In this document: piece by piece, positions 8,221 through 16,372 of the stretch
Layout of the letters: every line of letters begins with the position of its first letter
Position numbering within the stretch: position 1 is the first letter of the stretch
Origin: Acidobacteriota bacterium
GTDB lineage: Bacteria; Acidobacteriota; Terriglobia; Terriglobales; SCQP01
Assembly: GCA_004299485.1 (NCBI GenBank)
Contig: SCQP01000001.1
Coordinates: 434,001-498,000, forward strand
DNA length: 64,000 nt
Direction: 5' to 3'
Translations under genes and position numbers: made by a program
Notes under the pieces: generated by a model
What the model saw: only the letters and a program-made list of their open reading frames with translations
Told to the model about the DNA's origin: nothing
Database searches by the model: none

Positions 8221-10386
8221 ATGGCATACATCTATCCGTCGCGTGATCCCCAAAACTCTTCTTCCCCGCTCTATGAGCTGGAGCCGGCCCCGGGCGCCGA
8301 GCCGCGCCGCGGCCGCTTCCCCGACGCCCTCTATCGCCAGCGCTGGCTGGTGGTCGCGGTGGTGCTCGCCTGTGTGGCCATCGCCGCCGTGCTCAGCTTC
8401 ACCATCCGGCCCTACTACCAGGCCACGGCGGCGATCATCATCCGCCATCCCAATCTGCATCCGGCGCAGATCACGCCGCAGGACTACCCGCCCCCGGCGG
8501 ACCCGGACCGGGAGATGCAGACCGAGCTGACCGTGCTCGGCAGCCGCGCCGTTGCCCTGCCGGTGATCCGGCAACTGGAGCTGGAGCAGCGGGACGTGAC
8601 CATCGCCACCGCCCTGGCCAAAACGCGCCAGCATCTGGCGCAGAAGGGCAAGACGCTCGCCCCAGCCGATGCGGACGCCATCGCCTACGATATCTTTCAG
8701 AGCAAGCTCAAGGCGGTGCCCGACAAGCTGAGCGCCACCGTGCACGTCAGCTTCGGAGGCCACAATCCCGCCCTGGTGGCGGACGTGGTCAACGTCACGG
8801 ATCAGTCCTTCCTGGCCGAAACCCTGGCGGCGCGCGGCATCCAGGGGCAGACCGCAGGCCACTGGATGCAGGCGCAGGTCGCGCAGGCGGAAGCGCAACT
8901 GCACGCCGACGATGAGGCGGTGGCGGCGTTCCAGCAGCAGCACGCCTACGTGCCGCTGCTGGGCGCGGTCGCCGGCGCCAGCGGAGCCCAGAGCGCGCTG
9001 CTGGCGCGCCTCGCCGACGCCAACCACGCCTTCGGCGCCGCCCAGGCGGAGCGGATTGCCGATGCCGCGGCCCTGGCCAGCTATTCCGGCGCCGATGTCA
9101 CCACACTGCCGGCCGGGCTCAGCAATCCGGAAATTGCGCGGGCGGTGGAAAATCTGGGGGCGGCGCAGCAGCAGTTGGCGACGCTGGAAACCACCTACCA
9201 GCCCGCATTTCCGCTGGTGGTCGAAGCCCAGCAGCAGTTGAACGCCGCGCAGGAGAAATTGACCGGCCTGAAGACGCAGGTGATGGCGGGGCTGCGGCAG
9301 AAGCTGGCCGACAGCCAGCAGCAAGCAGACCATCTGCAGGCGCTGGTGGCGGAGTTGAACCATCAGGCGGCGGCGACGAGCGGGCTGGAAATGCGCTTCG
9401 CCGTGCTGCAGTCGCGCGCCAACGCCCAGCGCGAGCTGGTGGCCACGCTCCAGCAGAAGCTGGACGAGGTCAAGCTGGAGGCCAGCCTGCCGCCGAGCAA
9501 CATCCAGGTGCTCGATCCCGCGCTGCCGCCCTCCGCGCCTCTTTACCCCAACCTGAGGCTGGATTTGGCGCTCGGCCTGGGCCTGGGGGTGGTGTTCGGT
9601 ATCGGCGCCGCGCTGGCGCGCGAGCATTGGACGGGCGCGCTCACCGCAGGCGCGGAAGTGCAGCGCTCGCTGGGGCCGGCGCTGGCGCCGCTGGGCATGG
9701 TGGCGGAAACCAGCAAGCGGCGGCTGCCGGGCGGGGCGCGCGCCCTGCTGGAGAGCGGCAGCAGCGGCAGCGATCCCCAGGGCTATCGCAAGATTGCCGC
9801 CAATCTGGTGGCACGCTGCGGCGTGCCGCCACGCGCCATCCTGATCACCAGCGCCCAGGCCGGCGACGGCAAGACCACCAGCGTGTGCCAGCTCGGCCAC
9901 GCGCTGGCGCAAGCCGGCTGGCGCACGCTGCTGGTCGACGCGGATCTGTTCCGTCCTGGCTGCCACACCTTCTTTGGGGTAACCAATCTGACCGGCCTGG
10001 CGGCGGCGCAGACCGGCCGCAAGACCGCGCCCCTCAATCTGGCGCCGCACCTGGATCTGATGCCGGTCGAAGATGATGCCCCGCCGCTGCAGGTGCGGGC
10101 CATGGCCACCCTGCTGGAGCAATGGCGTGAGCACTATGACTATGTGCTGGTGGACTCGCCGCCGGGCCAGGTGAGCGGCGAAGCGGTGTTGCTGTCATCG
10201 CTGGTGGATGGAGTGCTCGTGGTGTTGCGCTGGGGACGGACGAAACGCAGCGAGGCCCAGCAGTTGTGCGAGGAGTTGGCCCGCGCACATGCCCCGCTGC
10301 TGGGCACCATTTTCAATCGTGCCGATCCTTCGGCCCCTTCCTATAAACCCTACCGGCGGCAGCCGCGCCCGGTCACAACCAACTAA
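8221..10386 (+). CDS. Polysaccharide co-polymerase with fused BY-type tyrosine kinase (Wzc-like)
   Basis: This 721-residue protein has a first membrane helix near residues 40-60 (WLVVAVVLACVAIAAVLSF), a large periplasmic coiled coil, and a second helix near 445-465. A cytoplasmic P-loop kinase domain follows: Walker A SAQAGDGKTTS near 560, Walker A' LLVDADLFRPG, Walker B YVLVDSPPG. Wzz-type proteins set polymer length, and the kinase cycles to control assembly. The C-terminal tyrosine cluster is reduced to two Tyr (SYKPYRR), so autophosphorylation capacity may be low. It sits between the OPX gene and a degenerate GGDEF gene. No partner phosphatase was found in the window. Confidence 0.9.
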   Translation: MAYIYPSRDPQNSSSPLYELEPAPGAEPRRGRFPDALYRQRWLVVAVVLACVAIAAVLSFTIRPYYQATAAIIIRHPNLHPAQITPQDYPPPADPDREMQTELTVLGSRAVALPVIRQLELEQRDVTIATALAKTRQHLAQKGKTLAPADADAIAYDIFQSKLKAVPDKLSATVHVSFGGHNPALVADVVNVTDQSFLAETLAARGIQGQTAGHWMQAQVAQAEAQLHADDEAVAAFQQQHAYVPLLGAVAGASGAQSALLARLADANHAFGAAQAERIADAAALASYSGADVTTLPAGLSNPEIARAVENLGAAQQQLATLETTYQPAFPLVVEAQQQLNAAQEKLTGLKTQVMAGLRQKLADSQQQADHLQALVAELNHQAAATSGLEMRFAVLQSRANAQRELVATLQQKLDEVKLEASLPPSNIQVLDPALPPSAPLYPNLRLDLALGLGLGVVFGIGAALAREHWTGALTAGAEVQRSLGPALAPLGMVAETSKRRLPGGARALLESGSSGSDPQGYRKIAANLVARCGVPPRAILITSAQAGDGKTTSVCQLGHALAQAGWRTLLVDADLFRPGCHTFFGVTNLTGLAAAQTGRKTAPLNLAPHLDLMPVEDDAPPLQVRAMATLLEQWREHYDYVLVDSPPGQVSGEAVLLSSLVDGVLVVLRWGRTKRSEAQQLCEELARAHAPLLGTIFNRADPSAPSYKPYRRQPRPVTTN

Positions 10387-10389
10387 ATT

Positions 10390-10794
10390 ATGGCGCTCCT
10401 CCACCGTCCGATCGCGGCACTGGGGCTGCCGCGCGGCATCCTCCCCAATCGGCGCGCGGCCAACGCCGCCCTGCTGCGGGTCTTCAGCCGCGCCCGGCGC
10501 CACGGCCACGCGCTGCTGCTACTGCGCGTAGCCGGCGAAGGCGGCATGCCGCTGCCGGCGGCGTTTCTTGAAGCCGTAGCGGCGGAAATCCGCATCGGCG
10601 ATCTGGCCTGGTGCGAGCCCGGCGCTGAACTGCTGCTCTTGCTGGAGGACACCGAAGAGGGCGCGGCGGTAGCGGTACGGCTGCGCGAGCGCGCCGCCGT
10701 ACACGGCCTGGCACTGCGGCTGCATCAGGCGCAGTTTCCACGCCAGAGTCTGACGCTGGAGGCGCTGCTGACGGAGGCGGGATGGCGAGCCTAG
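10390..10794 (+). CDS. Degenerate GGDEF-like domain protein
   Basis: This 134-residue protein starts 3 bp after the kinase gene. Its order of segments follows a diguanylate cyclase domain: ALLRVFSRARRHGHALLLLRV (helix and strand 1), EIRIGDLAWCEPGAELLLLLEDT where a GGDEF domain has R-x2-D-x4-R-x-GGEEF-x-LLLP, AVAVRLRERA, then LRLHQAQFPRQSLTLEALLTEAG where active enzymes have the SIGVA-FP-DG-T-LL-A strand and helix. The GGDEF signature is replaced by CEPGAEL and metal-binding acids are missing, so it cannot be catalytic. It may bind nucleotide or a partner protein. The fold assignment is by eye. Confidence 0.5.
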   Translation: MALLHRPIAALGLPRGILPNRRAANAALLRVFSRARRHGHALLLLRVAGEGGMPLPAAFLEAVAAEIRIGDLAWCEPGAELLLLLEDTEEGAAVAVRLRERAAVHGLALRLHQAQFPRQSLTLEALLTEAGWRA

Positions 10795-10849
10795 AGCGGA
10801 ATCAGACCCGCTATAGCCCAGCCAGCCGTAGCGCCTGCGGCTTTGACAC
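10791..10849 (-). repeat. Partial copy of palindromic repeat family A
   Basis: This 59-base stretch aligns without gaps to the reverse complement of the 22270-22385 element at about 45 of 59 positions, including a shared block GCCTGCGGCTTTGACAC. It begins at the stop codon of the GGDEF-like gene. The second half of the element is missing here. Confidence 0.7.
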
Positions 10850-11000
10850 GCTCAGCGCACCGGCGGCGGGACGGCCACGGCTGCCCGCCCGGCCGGCGGC
10901 GATTTCCTTTCCCCGCTGGTGCCGGTGCGAACGCCTGCGCCGGCGGGCGCTGGGGCGGCGCTGCTGTGGCCTCAGCCGGGGAGAACGGCACGCCAAGCGC

Positions 11001-11576
11001 ATGCTGGACCTGCTGCTCTGCCTGCTGCTGGGCCTGCCGGCGGCGATCCTCGTCGGCCTGGCGGCGTGCGCAGTGCGCTGGGACTCGCCCGGAGCGGCAC
11101 TGTTTGCGCAGTGGCGGGTCGGCGCGCACGGGCGGCGCTTCCGCCTTTGGAAGCTGCGCACCATGGTGGCGAACGCTGGCGCGCTGAAAGGGCAACTGAC
11201 TCATCTCAACGAGTTGCCCTGGCCGGACTTTAAGATCACCAACGATCCGCGCATCACCGGCGTAGGCCGCTGGCTGCGCCGCAGCAGCCTCGACGAGTTG
11301 CCACAGTTGTGGAATGTCTGGCGCGGGGAGATGAGCTTCGTGGGGCCACGGCCGTCGAGTTTTGGCCTGGAACATTACCGGCTGTGGCACACCGAGCGGC
11401 TGGCGTTGCCGCCCGGCATCACCGGCCTGTGGCAGATCACCGCCCGCGCGCGCTGTGATTTCGACCAGCGCCTGCGGCTGGATCTCGCTTACCTGCGGTC
11501 GTGGCGGCTGCGACTGGATCTGGCGATTCTGGCGGCCACGCTGGCGGTGGTGTGCCGCGGCAAAGGAGCGCGATAA
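11001..11576 (+). CDS. Undecaprenyl-phosphate sugar transferase (bacterial sugar transferase family)
   Basis: The core has one membrane helix (LLLCLLLGLPAAILVGLAA), then DSPGAALFAQWRVGAHGRRF, KLRTM, NDPRITGVGRWLRRSSLDELPQLWNVWRGEMSFVGPRP and PPGITGLWQI. These are the hallmark motifs of phosphoglycosyl transferases (WcaJ/PglC type) that load the first sugar phosphate onto undecaprenyl phosphate at the inner membrane. I use ATG 11001 (191 residues). The frame is open back to ATG 10782, but that 73-residue extension runs through repeat A and is low in plausible structure. The AKR just before Met74 of the long form resembles family N-termini, so the start is uncertain. Confidence 0.85.
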   Translation: MLDLLLCLLLGLPAAILVGLAACAVRWDSPGAALFAQWRVGAHGRRFRLWKLRTMVANAGALKGQLTHLNELPWPDFKITNDPRITGVGRWLRRSSLDELPQLWNVWRGEMSFVGPRPSSFGLEHYRLWHTERLALPPGITGLWQITARARCDFDQRLRLDLAYLRSWRLRLDLAILAATLAVVCRGKGAR

Positions 11577-11580
11577 AGCG

Positions 11581-13110
11581 ATGAGTACCTGGACCGACAA
11601 TTGGACGGGGCTGCCGGCGGCGCCCCGGAGCGCCCGGCCCTTCTGGGGCGGATTGGGCTGGTGGCTGCTGGCGCTGGGGGCCCTGGTGCCGGTGCTGGCC
11701 GCCATGCAGCGCTATCCGCAGTACATGGTCTGGATGGCGTTGGCGGTGCCGGCGTTCGGGTTGGCGATGCTGGCGGTGCTGTACCGGCCGGCCTGGGGCG
11801 CGTGCGCGCTGATCCTTTTGGCGTACTGGAACGCCAGCGACGTAGTGACCACGACCTTCGGCTTCAGTTGGCTGCTGCGGCTGGCCATCGCCGGTGTGCT
11901 GGCGGCGGGGCTGCTCACGTGGCTGCTGGAGTCGCCGCCGCGGCGGCTGCGCTGGCCCCTGCTGGGTCCGCTTTTGCTCTGGGGCGGCGCGCAGGTGGTC
12001 TGCACCGCGACCGCGATCAGTCCGGGCATCGCAGCGGCGCAATTGCTGGAGTACGTCAAGGTGCTGCTGGTGTTTTATCTGGTGGTGAATCTGCTGCCTT
12101 CGCCGCGCTGGTGGCGCTGGGGCGTGGATGCGCTCCTGTCCGCCGTGGGCCTGCTGGCGCTGCCGGCCGTCTACCAGGGGCTGACGGGCAGCCGCTTCGT
12201 CTTCTGGGGCTTTGGCTCGATGGAGTTCTCAGCGACGGCGCCCGGGCAGTTTGGCTGGCGTCTGGGCGGGGCGATGGGAGATCCCAACTTCCTGGCAATG
12301 GTGCTGGTGGCGGCGCTGCCGCTGGCGGCGTACCAGGCGTTGGAGCCGCGCGCCCACTGGTTCCGCAGGCTTTGGGCGCTGGGAGTGGGCGGGCTGGCGC
12401 TGGCGGCGATGCTGTTTACCTACTCGCGCGGCGCCTTCCTGGGCCTGGGGCTGCTGGTGGTGGTGCTGCTGGTGGCACACCCCCAGCGCAAATGGGTGCT
12501 CACGGCCACGGTGGTGGGCGTGCTGCTGGCAAGCGCATTAGCGCCGCAGCAGCTTTGGGGCCGGCTGGCGACGCTGGTGAAAAACTCTCTCGGCGCCCAG
12601 GAGCAGCAGATGACCGACTCCAGCTTCCGCAGCCGGCGGCACGAGATGCTGACCGGCCTGGATATGTTTATTCACCATCCCCTGGTCGGCGTCGGGCCGG
12701 GGAACTTCGAAACCGCGTATTTGAAGTACTCGGCCATGGTCGGCCTGAGCGGGGACAACGCGGTCCGCGACCCCCATAGCCTCTACACCCAGTTACTGGC
12801 CGAAACCGGTCTGGTGGGCTTGGCGGCCTTTGTCTTTCTTCTCGTCTCCGCCTTCCGGCTGCTGGAGCGCGGCCGGCGGCGCGCGCGCCGCCTGGGGGCG
12901 GCAGCCTTTGCCCGCTTGCTGGCCGCCTGCGAGCTGGCGCTGGCGGTGTATCTGACGTGCAGTGTCTTTCTTCATGACGCCTACTTCCGCCACTTCTTCC
13001 TGTTGCTCGCGCTCGGCGTGCTTGGCGCCGCGCTCGCGCTCGACAGGCAGCCGCGGCGGCAGCCGGCGCCCGCAGCGAGCAACCCGGAACCGGTACAAGG
13101 AGGCATATAA
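11581..13110 (+). CDS. O-antigen ligase/polymerase family protein (Wzy-like)
   Basis: This 509-residue integral membrane protein has about ten or more hydrophobic helices. The Wzy_C features are present: GAMGDPNFLAM, LFTYSRGAFLG, then a large external loop with SRRHEMLTGLDMF, HPLVGVGPGNFE and DPHSLYTQLLAETGLVG. Such proteins polymerise or ligate lipid-linked repeat units on the periplasmic face. ATG 11581 follows the sugar transferase stop by 4 bp. Position between initiating transferase and glycosyltransferases supports the polymerase role. Confidence 0.85.
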   Translation: MSTWTDNWTGLPAAPRSARPFWGGLGWWLLALGALVPVLAAMQRYPQYMVWMALAVPAFGLAMLAVLYRPAWGACALILLAYWNASDVVTTTFGFSWLLRLAIAGVLAAGLLTWLLESPPRRLRWPLLGPLLLWGGAQVVCTATAISPGIAAAQLLEYVKVLLVFYLVVNLLPSPRWWRWGVDALLSAVGLLALPAVYQGLTGSRFVFWGFGSMEFSATAPGQFGWRLGGAMGDPNFLAMVLVAALPLAAYQALEPRAHWFRRLWALGVGGLALAAMLFTYSRGAFLGLGLLVVVLLVAHPQRKWVLTATVVGVLLASALAPQQLWGRLATLVKNSLGAQEQQMTDSSFRSRRHEMLTGLDMFIHHPLVGVGPGNFETAYLKYSAMVGLSGDNAVRDPHSLYTQLLAETGLVGLAAFVFLLVSAFRLLERGRRRARRLGAAAFARLLAACELALAVYLTCSVFLHDAYFRHFFLLLALGVLGAALALDRQPRRQPAPAASNPEPVQGGI

Positions 13111-13114
13111 ATCC

Positions 13115-13924
13115 ATGAAACACAGCATTGCCATCGTGGGCTTAGGGTGGGTAGGCCGCGCCATGCACCAGGAATTTCCTGACGCGGCCATCTACGACGA
13201 ACCGCTGCAGTTAGGCACGCGCGAGGCCGTCAACGCCTGCGATGTGGCCTTCGTCTGCGTGCCCACCCCCAACCCCGGGCGCGGGGCCCTCGACACCAGT
13301 ATTGTTGAGCGCGTCATCGCCTGGCTGGAGACGCCCCTGATCGTGCTGCGCTCGACGGTCAACCCCGGCTTCACCGACCTGATGCGGCAGCGCTATGGGC
13401 GGCGGATTGTGTTTCAGCCCGAGTATCTGGGCGAGAGCGTGGCGCATCCGCTGATGCATCTGCGGGAACGCACCTTTCTGATCCTCGGGGGCGAGCCCGC
13501 CGACCGGCGCGAAGCCATCGAAGTGTATCAGCAGGTCTTCAACGCCAGTGTCCGCATCCGGCAGACCGACGCCCTCACGGCCGAGCTAATCAAGCTGGCG
13601 GAAAACCGCGCCATTGCGCACCGTGTGGCCGAAGCGCAGGAGCTGTACGATCTGTGCGAAGCCGCCGGGGTGGACTACTACACCGTGCGCGAGGGGGTCT
13701 ATCAGGACGATCCCCGCATGTCCCCCTACTGGACCTTCGTGTACCCGCAGGAGCGCGGCTTCGACTCCAAGTGCATTCCCAAAGACGTCTACGCCCTCAC
13801 CGCCTATGCGCGGCAGCTGCACGCACCACTGGAAGTGACCGAGGCGCTGCTGGAGCGCAATGAGCGCTACCTGCGGCGGTTGACGGTAGCGGCTGCGCCG
13901 GCGCAGTCGGAGCTCGCAAGCTGA
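13115..13924 (+). CDS. Short UDP-glucose/GDP-mannose dehydrogenase-like protein
   Basis: This 269-residue protein starts with a Rossmann glycine motif (VGLGWVG) at residues 7-13. It has the central dehydrogenase helix around LIKLAENRAIAHRVAEAQEL and the catalytic-cysteine motif FDSKCIPKD near 230. These match UDP-sugar dehydrogenases that oxidise a nucleotide sugar to its uronic acid with NAD. The normal C-terminal UDP-binding domain (about 120 residues) is absent: a typical enzyme has 400 or more residues. The start at 13115 follows AAGGAGG. Either the truncated form works alone or the substrate is not a standard UDP-sugar. Confidence 0.75.
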   Translation: MKHSIAIVGLGWVGRAMHQEFPDAAIYDEPLQLGTREAVNACDVAFVCVPTPNPGRGALDTSIVERVIAWLETPLIVLRSTVNPGFTDLMRQRYGRRIVFQPEYLGESVAHPLMHLRERTFLILGGEPADRREAIEVYQQVFNASVRIRQTDALTAELIKLAENRAIAHRVAEAQELYDLCEAAGVDYYTVREGVYQDDPRMSPYWTFVYPQERGFDSKCIPKDVYALTAYARQLHAPLEVTEALLERNERYLRRLTVAAAPAQSELAS

Positions 13925-13935
13925 GCGGTGCGGCC

Positions 13936-15057
13936 ATGGCACCGCCGCGCATCGTCTGGATTCTGGACCAGTTAGGCCTGGGCGGCGCGGAACGTCTGGC
14001 GTTGCGCTTTGCCGCAGCGCCGCTGCCCTGGCGCATTGAGCTGGTGGCGTTGCAGGCGGCCGCGCCGGGCGCGCTGGAGCGGCTCTGGGGCGGGCAGATG
14101 GCGCCGCTCGCCGGACGAGTGCATCACGTGGCGATGCAGGGCCTGGGCGACGTAGGTGGCTGGTGGCGGCTGCGGCAGTTGCTGGCAGCCTGGCAGCCGC
14201 TGCTGGTGCACACCCACTTGCGCTATGCCACGGTGTGGGGCGGCGCGGCGGCGCGCTGGCTGGGGCGTCCCTACGTGGCCACGGTGCATCTGGGTCCGCG
14301 GCCGGACCGGAGCCGGCGGCAGCGGCTGGTGGCGGCCTGCGAGCGCTTCAGCCGGCGGCATGCGGCGCGGGTGATCTATGTCAGCGAGGCGCAAAGGCGG
14401 TCCTGGGGCGCGGTGGCCGCGCGCGAGCGGGCGGTGATTGTGGGCAACGGCGTTGGTCTGCCGCCGGCGGCGCCGCAGGCGCACCCCGGGCAGCGGCGCC
14501 GTCTGGGCCTGCCGCAGGCGGCGACGGTGTTTACCACCGTCGCCATGGTGCATGCCGCTAAGGGCTGGCGCACCTGGCTGGCGGCGGTCGAGCAGATCGC
14601 ACCCGCCCGGCCGGGCGCGCGCTTTGTGTGGGTGGGAGGCGGCGAGGAATGGGAGCTGCTGCGCGCCGCGGCGGCGGCATCCCCGGCCGCAAGCCAAATC
14701 CGGTTGCCGGGCGTGTCGAGTGAGGTCGCCGCCTGGCTCAGCGTCAGCGACGTGTTTCTGTTTCCCTCGCAGGAGGAAGCCCAGCCGACGGCCGTGATGG
14801 AAGCGATGGCAGCCGGTCTGCCTATCATCGCCACCCGTCTGCCGGCAATCGAGGAGGTCCTGGACGGCTGCGGCCTGCTGGTTCCGGTCGATGATGCAGA
14901 CGCCCTGGCGCAGGCAGCGCTGGCCTGGAGCGACTCCGGCAACCGCGTGGCCGCAGCAGCAGCCGCGGCGGCGCGGCAGCGGGCCGCCGGGCCGCTGAGC
15001 GAAACCCGTTGGTGTGAGCGCATGGTGCAGCTTTATGAAGAAGTCCTTGCCGCCTGA
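13936..15057 (+). CDS. Glycosyltransferase, GT4 family
   Basis: This 373-residue GT-B enzyme starts with a GLGGAERL segment near residue 16 (donor-side loop). A central linker has VIYVSEAQRRSWG and VIVGNGV. The C-terminal Rossmann domain carries PSQEEAQPTAVMEAMAAGLPII, the E-x7-E signature of GT4 retaining enzymes. It adds one sugar to the lipid-linked repeat unit on the cytoplasmic face. Specific donor unknown. It overlaps the next gene by 23 bp. Confidence 0.87.
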   Translation: MAPPRIVWILDQLGLGGAERLALRFAAAPLPWRIELVALQAAAPGALERLWGGQMAPLAGRVHHVAMQGLGDVGGWWRLRQLLAAWQPLLVHTHLRYATVWGGAAARWLGRPYVATVHLGPRPDRSRRQRLVAACERFSRRHAARVIYVSEAQRRSWGAVAARERAVIVGNGVGLPPAAPQAHPGQRRRLGLPQAATVFTTVAMVHAAKGWRTWLAAVEQIAPARPGARFVWVGGGEEWELLRAAAAASPAASQIRLPGVSSEVAAWLSVSDVFLFPSQEEAQPTAVMEAMAAGLPIIATRLPAIEEVLDGCGLLVPVDDADALAQAALAWSDSGNRVAAAAAAAARQRAAGPLSETRWCERMVQLYEEVLAA

Positions 15058-16372
15058 AGCCGGGCGGCGCACCGTGCTCCTGGTCGAGTTCTTCTCCCGC
15101 GGCGGGGTGATGCACTACAGCCTGCAGTTGGCGCGCGCGCTGGCAGGAGAAGCCGCGCCGGATGTCAGCATCACGCTGCTGACGGCCCGGCATGCGGAGG
15201 CGGCGGCGCCCGTGGGCGTGCGGCTGCTGCCGTGGCTGGCGACCTGGAACCCGCACCGCGCGCCGCGCTATTTGCCTCGCCGGCTGGTGCGGGCTGCGCG
15301 CGGCCTGCGCTACGTCTGGGTCTGGATGCAAGTGCTGGCCGCGGTACGGCGCGAGCAGCCAGCGTTCATCCTGATGACCGACCTGGAGCATCGCTGCGAC
15401 GGCTGGTTTGCCCGGAAGCTGCGGCGCTGGTGCCGGCGGCAGCAGCCGCCGGTCCCGCTCGCCGACATCTGGCACAACGTCGAAGCATTCGAGCGCCACC
15501 AAAAGGGAAAACTGCAGCGGCAGCTGCACTGGCGGATTCGGCTGGCGCAGGTGTTCGACACGGTCTTTGTTCATGGGACGACGCTGCAGGCGCAGTTTAC
15601 CGAGCTGACCGGACGGGGAGCCTGTGCCATTCCGCACGGCAATCTGGCCTGGATGGCGGAGCAAGCTGGCCCGGACCCCGGCTTGAACCAGCGGCTTCGG
15701 CTCGCGCCACAGCAGCCGCTGGCGCTACTCTTCGGCTCACTCAGCGCCTATAAAGGCGTTGAGGTCCTGCTGGCGGCCATGGCCGCGCTGACTGCCGCCA
15801 GCCGTCCTTTGCTGCTGATCGCCGGCATGCCCACGGCGGTCTCGCAGCTCCAGCGTTGGCACGACTATGTACGGCAGCAGGGGCTGGAGCCTTGGGTGCG
15901 CTGGGACACGCGCTACATTCCTTTGCCCGAGGTCGCCTGGTACTTTCGCCGCGCCGATTGGGTGGTGCTTCCCTACCGCGCCATCGCGCAAAGTGGCGTG
16001 GCCCATGCGGCGCTGACGTTTGGCCGCCCTCTACTGGTCACGGCGGTGGGCGGGCTGCCGGAGCTCATCGACGGCAATGGAATCCTCGTGCCGGCGAATG
16101 ATCCTGCGGCTTTGGCGCAGGCGATGGAGCGCATGGCCGCCGCACCGCAATTGCGCGAACAGTGGGGACGGCGATCGTTGGAACTGGCGTACTCGCGCCA
16201 TGCCTGGGGTCCGATTGCCCACACCGTGCTGGCGGCCGCAGCGCCGCAGTTGCTGCCGCATCCGCCAACGATCCCGGTCGAGACCAGGAATGATCCGGCG
16301 GGTGCGGCGGTTCACAGTTGCGCCTCAACTCCGGAGCGCGTGCGCGGGGATGCCCACGGACTATACCTATGA
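15035..16372 (+). CDS. Glycosyltransferase, GT4-like
   Basis: This 445-residue GT-B type enzyme begins FFSRGGVMHYSLQLARAL. Its C-terminal domain contains LFGSLSAYKGVEVLLAAM, a YIPLPEVAWYFRRADWVVLPYR segment and GRPLLVTAVGGLPELI, as in GT4 enzymes, although the E-x7-E motif is replaced by AIAQSGVAHAALTFG. ATG 15035 is used; GTG 15014 is possible. The gene overlaps its upstream neighbour and ends in ATGA with the next one, which indicates translational coupling. The last 30 residues are a non-conserved tail. Confidence 0.8.
   Translation: MKKSLPPEAGRRTVLLVEFFSRGGVMHYSLQLARALAGEAAPDVSITLLTARHAEAAAPVGVRLLPWLATWNPHRAPRYLPRRLVRAARGLRYVWVWMQVLAAVRREQPAFILMTDLEHRCDGWFARKLRRWCRRQQPPVPLADIWHNVEAFERHQKGKLQRQLHWRIRLAQVFDTVFVHGTTLQAQFTELTGRGACAIPHGNLAWMAEQAGPDPGLNQRLRLAPQQPLALLFGSLSAYKGVEVLLAAMAALTAASRPLLLIAGMPTAVSQLQRWHDYVRQQGLEPWVRWDTRYIPLPEVAWYFRRADWVVLPYRAIAQSGVAHAALTFGRPLLVTAVGGLPELIDGNGILVPANDPAALAQAMERMAAAPQLREQWGRRSLELAYSRHAWGPIAHTVLAAAAPQLLPHPPTIPVETRNDPAGAAVHSCASTPERVRGDAHGLYL

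Noticed and set aside
8143-10134. 663-residue open frame antisense to the Wzz-kinase gene
   Set aside because: Composition is dominated by Arg, Gln, His and Gly. It lacks a start signal and opposes a clearly real gene.
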